Positions 22,419-25,858 of a stretch of 25,858 bases of DNA are shown here, in pieces. Each line of letters begins with the position of its first letter. The stretch's first letter is position 1. The DNA comes from a virus: IMG/VR virus record IMGVR_UViG_3300028597_000066, positions 1 to 25,858 of that record. One strand, written 5' to 3'. The position numbers and the translations under genes were made by a program. The notes below the pieces were generated by a model. The model saw only the letters and a list, made by a program, of their open reading frames with translations, made no database searches and was not told where the DNA came from.

Positions 22419-22741
22419 GCTGCACCTGTGGCTTTGGCCAGCAACGCCTCAATCTGCTGCTGGAAGGGCCCGAAGGACTGCGCCATGTCGTCAGCCGTGG
22501 CGATGGGCGCGCAGACAAGCCAGTTGTTCAACTCGCGGAGAAGGGCCGCCATTTCTGAGGCAGCGCGGAGCAGCCGTGCATTTGCATACTGCCTCGCGTT
22601 GTAGTCGGGGACCGGGGCGTCATCGATGAAGACTTTGCAGATGCTCGAGCCATTGGCGTCGCGGATCACGATATCTTGCAGCGGGCAATCGTGCTCACTT
22701 TCATCAGTAGCCCAGGGGCCCGGACCGTGTGGGTGTGCCAT
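22415..22741 (-). CDS. TPGPW-type small phage protein
   Basis: A 108-residue protein of a very common phage type: a GPGPWATD start, a short beta region with IVIRDANGSSICKVF, then YNARQYANARLLRAASEMAALLREL, corresponding to the usual NARLIAAAPEL motif. These proteins occur in early regions of many phages without a known role. The ATG at 22741 has GGAG upstream; the gene ends in an ATGA overlap with the nuclease gene. Confidence 0.82.
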   Translation of the reverse strand: MAHPHGPGPWATDESEHDCPLQDIVIRDANGSSICKVFIDDAPVPDYNARQYANARLLRAASEMAALLRELNNWLVCAPIATADDMAQSFGPFQQQIEALLAKATGAA

Positions 22742-22786
22742 ATGTTGCTCCAAGGGGGCCGCAGCGCAGCCCCTGTGACAGATGGG

Positions 22787-23770
22787 TTACTGGAGGCCCT
22801 TGCTCGACTTGAGCGAGTCGACCACGGTAGCGATCAGGTCGGTGCGCTTGGCCAGGTCGGGAATGGTGGTCAGACCGGCCGCCTGCACCGCAAGCTGCAC
22901 GTCGGTCTGGTTGCAGCGTTGAGCTTGGGTGTGGCCCAGTACCCAACGGGTGAATTCAGCAAACGTCATGCCCCCGGCAGTAGGCGGCGTAGGCGCTGGC
23001 GCAGCAGTGGCGGCAGGGGATGGTGCCGATGGCGCTGGAGCCGGTGCAGGCGTAGCAGCGGGGGTTGGCGCCGCTGGAGCGGTAGCTTGCAATGGCACGC
23101 CGCGCAGCTCGGCTTCGATCTGCTCCTTGTAGCCATCCGGCAGGTTCTTGCGGGTCTTCCACTTTCCCGTTTTGGCCTTGCGCTCGGTGGCGTCGCTGTG
23201 GATGCGCGCGTCCCATGGCAGGCCGTCAGCATCGAGCTCGGCGGTACCGGTGCCAGGTGCTGCGCCCGGAGCCGGCGCCGCAGAAGGGGCAGGGGCTGCG
23301 GGTGCGACCGTGGCAACAGCCAAAGGGCGCTGTTCGATCACCTCGCACAGGTAGCCATTCTCCAGCAGCGCCGCGTCGGTCCAGCCAGCAGCGGTCAGCG
23401 CCGCGTGGTCATAGGCGGCCAGTTCACCTGCATATTCAGGGTTGCGCTCGTGGCCGACAACCACTTGCTCGTATTGTACCGGGGCTGGCTCCGGCTCTGC
23501 ATCGGCAGCAAAGGCTTCGGTTACGCTGCCACCTGCTGCGGTGAGAGGCTTGTCGTGGTCGCCGCCGGCTGGTGCGAGTTGGGCGACAAGGGCCTCGACC
23601 GCTTCAGTGGCCAGGGGGTGCACTTCGTTCACCACCTCGATAGCGCCCAGGGTAGCCACGGGGCCGCGCACCTCGTCACGGATCACGTCGGCCAGTTGCG
23701 ACAACTTGGTCAGGAACTCGGCGCCCTCGCGCAGTGCGGTGGCGGACAGGGGGAGGTTCAAATGGATCAT
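22787..23770 (-). CDS. Ala/Pro-rich protein with GLPWDARIH motif, probable replication/recombination accessory
   Basis: A 327-residue protein made of short conserved blocks joined by Ala-Pro linkers. Residues 1-65 form a helical block. 119-141 contain AGWTDAALLENGYL. 179-224 contain LDADGLPWDARIH and a Lys-rich stretch with TGKWKTRKNLPDGY, which I recall in phage proteins near recombination genes. 270-327 is a helical C-terminal block. GAGG precedes the ATG at 23770. The AGWTD block also ends the ssDNA-binding protein, which hints at a shared partner. Enzymatic motifs are absent, so a scaffold role is plausible. Confidence 0.75.
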   Translation of the reverse strand: MIHLNLPLSATALREGAEFLTKLSQLADVIRDEVRGPVATLGAIEVVNEVHPLATEAVEALVAQLAPAGGDHDKPLTAAGGSVTEAFAADAEPEPAPVQYEQVVVGHERNPEYAGELAAYDHAALTAAGWTDAALLENGYLCEVIEQRPLAVATVAPAAPAPSAAPAPGAAPGTGTAELDADGLPWDARIHSDATERKAKTGKWKTRKNLPDGYKEQIEAELRGVPLQATAPAAPTPAATPAPAPAPSAPSPAATAAPAPTPPTAGGMTFAEFTRWVLGHTQAQRCNQTDVQLAVQAAGLTTIPDLAKRTDLIATVVDSLKSSKGLQ

Positions 23771-23780
23771 GGGTATGGCC

Positions 23781-24035
23781 TCAGTGAGCTACGTGGAATG
23801 GGTTAGCGCGACGGATGCCGTCAGCAAGGCCGAGATGGGCTTTGTTGAAACGGATAGATTGCGATGCGCAGTATGTGACGCGGGCTGCCTTGCGCTCCCG
23901 CTTGGCCGCAGCCGCTTCAATGCGCGCCGCCTGTACCGGGTCGGCGGGGTTGTGCCAGTGGCGGGCATCGGTGGTGCGGTGATAGGTCTCGACTTTGTAG
24001 CTGCCATCGAGCCATTTAACGATTCGGTTGAGCAT
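23781..24035 (-). CDS. 84-residue uncharacterised early protein
   Basis: Begins MLNRIVKWLDGSYKVETYHR, then a basic helix (ARIEAAAAKRERKAARVTYC) and a tail with NKAHLGLADGIRRANPFHV. GGAG lies about 10 bases before the ATG at 24035. It is the first gene after promoter C and lies 10 bases before the next gene. No membrane segment or known motif. Being first in the early block suggests an early host-interaction or regulatory role; this is speculative. Confidence 0.7.
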   Translation of the reverse strand: MLNRIVKWLDGSYKVETYHRTTDARHWHNPADPVQAARIEAAAAKRERKAARVTYCASQSIRFNKAHLGLADGIRRANPFHVAH

Positions 24036-24049
24036 GTTGTGGTTCTCCG

Positions 24050-24078
24050 TTGACGACAGGCCGAACAATAGATAGAGT
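24050..24078 (+). promoter_or_regulatory. Putative rightward promoter for the HNH3-helicase operon
   Basis: TTGACG (24050-24055), a 17-base spacer and TAGAGT (24073-24078) on the + strand, about 32 bases before the HNH copy 3 start. It faces and overlaps promoter C on the other strand, so the two may exclude each other. Confidence 0.4.
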
Positions 24079-24093
24079 TGCCGCACGTGTCAA
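24065..24093 (-). promoter_or_regulatory. Putative promoter/operator C for the early minus-strand block
   Basis: Minus-strand TTGACA (24093-24088), a 17-base spacer and TATTGT (24070-24065). The GTGTCA half-site (24087-24092) is present; the other half is degenerate (TGCCGC). It lies about 30 bases upstream of the first gene of the block. GATAG-A-GTTG (24071-24080) can also pair with CAAC-AA-CTATC (24091-24101), just before the ribosome binding site of the divergent HNH gene. Confidence 0.5.
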
Positions 24094-24110
24094 CAACTAT
24101 CGGAGCCATC

Positions 24111-24887
24111 ATGGCGGAGCTGGAGAAAAAGTGCAGTTGCTGCCAGGTGCTGAAGCCCTTGGGTGATTTTCACAACGCCCGAGGTCAGCGAGACGGCAAA
24201 GCCTTCTACTGTAAAGCGTGCGCCAAGCAGAAATCTGCAGACAGGTACCTGAAAAATCGAGAATCGATTCTGGCCCGGAACAAAACGTGGGATCTGGAGA
24301 ACCCTGAAAAGCGTAGAGCTATTTCGCGCCGGGGCGAAGCCAAAAACCCGGAGAAGCGTCGTGCTCAAGCAAAAGCGCTCCGGGAGGCTAATCCGGACCG
24401 GCAAAAACGCTACGAGCGTACCTGGGCAGAGAAACATCCCGGCGCCCGCGCAGCAGTGTCGAGGGCATGGCGGCTGCGCAATAAGGCGAAGGCCGCTGCA
24501 GCGGACAAGGCCCGGCGCGAAGGGAACATTGAGCGCTACCTAGAACGGGAACGCGCATACGACCGGGCAAATCGCGAATATCGCAAGCTTAAAAACAAAC
24601 GGTGGCAGCAAGCTAACCCACATAAGGTTGCAGCGCATGCGGCCAAACGACGAGCCGTAATCTCCGAGCGAACGCCGAAGTGGCTCACCGAACAAGATTT
24701 TGACGCCATCGACTGGTTTTACGCTTCTGCGAAAATGGCAGAGGCCACAACCGGCATACCCCATCAGGTAGACCACGTTATCCCGTTGCAGGGAAAGCGG
24801 GTGAGCGGGCTACATGTACCGAATAACTTGCAGGTTATTCCTGCTTCCGAAAACCTCAAGAAATCCAATCACTGGAGCGTGGAATGA
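24111..24887 (+). CDS. HNH homing-type endonuclease (copy 3)
   Basis: A 258-residue paralogue of copy 1. It has an N-terminal CSCC/CKAC zinc-finger-like pattern, a long basic middle with repeats of the NPEKRRA type, and a C-terminal HNH core with HQVDHVIPLQGKRVSGLHVP (D221, H222, N239). The ATG at 24111 has GGAG at 24102-24105. The stop overlaps the helicase ATG (ATGA), and GGAG near its 3' end serves the helicase. A + promoter lies upstream. The longer middle region than copy 1 suggests repeat gain. It is inserted between the divergent promoters and the helicase, a conserved type of replication gene. Confidence 0.9.
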   Translation: MAELEKKCSCCQVLKPLGDFHNARGQRDGKAFYCKACAKQKSADRYLKNRESILARNKTWDLENPEKRRAISRRGEAKNPEKRRAQAKALREANPDRQKRYERTWAEKHPGARAAVSRAWRLRNKAKAAAADKARREGNIERYLERERAYDRANREYRKLKNKRWQQANPHKVAAHAAKRRAVISERTPKWLTEQDFDAIDWFYASAKMAEATTGIPHQVDHVIPLQGKRVSGLHVPNNLQVIPASENLKKSNHWSVE

Positions 24888-25858
24888 CAGCCTTTCCCTC
24901 ACCGGCCACCGGTGTCGCGGCCGCTATCCGTAAAACGCAAAGCCCGAAATTGCGCTGGTACCAGCAAGACCTAAAGCAAGCTGCAAACGACGCCTGGGCA
25001 GAGCTGGGGCCCCGGTCCAACGTGCTCGCCGTGCTCCCTTGCGGCGGAGGGAAGACCGTCCTGTTCGGGTCGATCGTTGCGGAGCATGTCGGCAGCTCAT
25101 GCCTGATCGCGCACCGTGGGGAATTGATCCAACAAATCAGCCTTACCCTGGCCCGGTTCGGCATCCGCCACCGGCTCTTGGCGCCTGACGCTCAGGTGCG
25201 CTACATCTGCAAAATGCACCTCGAAAAGCTGGGCATGTGCTTCTATGACGCCAACGCCCGCGTAGGGGTGGCGTCGGTCCAGTCGTTGACCCCGTCCCGG
25301 GTGAAACGCGAAGCCAAATTCATCCACCAATGCAGCCTATGGGTGACCGACGAAGCGCATCATTGCCAGAAAGACAACACCTGGGGCCGAGCCGCCGAGC
25401 TATTCGTGAACGCCAAGGGCCTTGGGGTGACAGCCACGCCGATTCGCGCAGACGGGGGCGGACTTGGCCGCCATGCGTCCGGCCTGTTTGACCGGATGGT
25501 CGTTGGCCCGACGATGCGCGAGCTGATCGACTGGGGCTATTTGGTCGACTACCGCGTCATTGTCGCGGAGACCCACATCGACCTTTCAGGCGTATCGATC
25601 GGTAAAGAGGGGGATTACGTCCTTGACCGCGGCAAGGGTAAAGCTGCTGTGCGCAAGTCGTCGCTTGTGGGCGACGTGGTGGCCACGTACCAAAAGCATG
25701 CACCTGGCAAGCAATTCATCTGTTTCACCAGTGACCTAGAAACCGCCGAGGACATTGCCGAACAGTTCCGCGCTGCAGGAATCCCAGCGAAAGCTGTCGA
25801 CGGTAACACGCCCGGGCCGGAACGCGACAAAGCCATGCGTGACTTCGAGGCCCGCGAA
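24884..25858 (+). CDS. SF2 DEAH-type helicase (partial, runs off the window)
   Basis: The frame stays open for 325 codons to the window end. Motifs in order: RWYQQDLKQA (Q-motif-like, about 24-33), Walker A PCGGGKT (52-58), TDEAHH with DEAH at 156-159, and TATP (183-186); the second RecA-like domain begins around 265 with KQFICFTSDLETAEDI. This fits the phage DEAD/DEAH helicases of the RadD/SSL2 type that accompany DUF2800, DUF2815 and family A polymerase genes. It should unwind or remodel DNA using ATP in replication. Start: ATG overlapping the HNH stop, GGAG 6 bases upstream. About 100-150 or more C-terminal residues are missing. Confidence 0.92.
   Translation, partial: MTAFPSPATGVAAAIRKTQSPKLRWYQQDLKQAANDAWAELGPRSNVLAVLPCGGGKTVLFGSIVAEHVGSSCLIAHRGELIQQISLTLARFGIRHRLLAPDAQVRYICKMHLEKLGMCFYDANARVGVASVQSLTPSRVKREAKFIHQCSLWVTDEAHHCQKDNTWGRAAELFVNAKGLGVTATPIRADGGGLGRHASGLFDRMVVGPTMRELIDWGYLVDYRVIVAETHIDLSGVSIGKEGDYVLDRGKGKAAVRKSSLVGDVVATYQKHAPGKQFICFTSDLETAEDIAEQFRAAGIPAKAVDGNTPGPERDKAMRDFEARE

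Noticed and set aside
22754-22773. GC-rich hairpin between the Ala/Pro-rich and TPGPW-type genes as a terminator
   Set aside because: Only a 5-6-bp stem with a long loop and no T-run, and it would block a tightly spaced operon.
22676-23806. 376-codon + strand open frame opposite the Ala/Pro-rich protein
   Set aside because: It results from the GC-rich Ala/Pro codons of the minus-strand gene; the product is an Arg/Gly/Trp-rich sequence with no domains.

Overview
The window reads as part of a dsDNA tailed-phage (or prophage) genome with a siphovirus-type tail. A tail tube gene, a chaperone-like gene, an 850-residue tape measure, a DUF1833-type protein, an NlpC/P60 tail-tip peptidase, a J-like tip protein and two tailspikes follow each other on the + strand, then lysis genes. 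High GC, Shine-Dalgarno-led overlapping genes and several small proteins that look like families I recall from Pseudomonas phages suggest a Pseudomonas-type host. That host call is inference. No integrase, repressor, terminase or capsid gene lies in the window. No tRNA or CRISPR array was seen.

Layout: 1-978 (+) is the end of an unrecognised gene, the tail tube gene and a small structural-type gene, closed by a clear intrinsic terminator (986-1009). 1009-2288 (-) is an inserted reverse-strand island: a small exported Cys protein, a CsrA-like RNA-binding protein carrying a roughly 50-residue insertion, and an HNH endonuclease whose start region sits in a 13-bp hairpin. 2330-14049 (+) resumes tail genes, with a second HNH gene wedged between the chaperone-like gene and the tape measure; a slippery heptamer followed by a stem-loop lies at that junction. 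14090-15618 (+) is the lysis cassette (two holin-type membrane proteins, endolysin, nested Rz/Rz1).

15610-24035 (-) is the replication/early block read towards the lysis genes: small protein, Ala/Pro-rich protein with a GLPWDARIH motif, TPGPW-type protein, DUF2800-type nuclease, DUF2815-type ssDNA-binding protein, small membrane protein, family-A DNA polymerase, and then ten tightly overlapping tiny genes. 24111-25858 (+) holds a third HNH gene overlapping the start of an SF2 helicase that runs off the window.

Regulation: four minus-strand sites (2260-2288, 17725-17753, 21342-21370, 24065-24093) have TTGACA, an exact 17-bp spacer and a -10-like hexamer (weak at the first). Each has a GTGTCA half-site over the -35; two have the full palindrome TGACACNNGTGTCA. 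This suggests one regulator controls the island in the tail region and the early block together. The points most worth a second look are the interrupted CsrA-like protein, the shared operators, the frameshift-like signal beside HNH2, the hairpin on HNH1, and the zinc ribbon in the polymerase.
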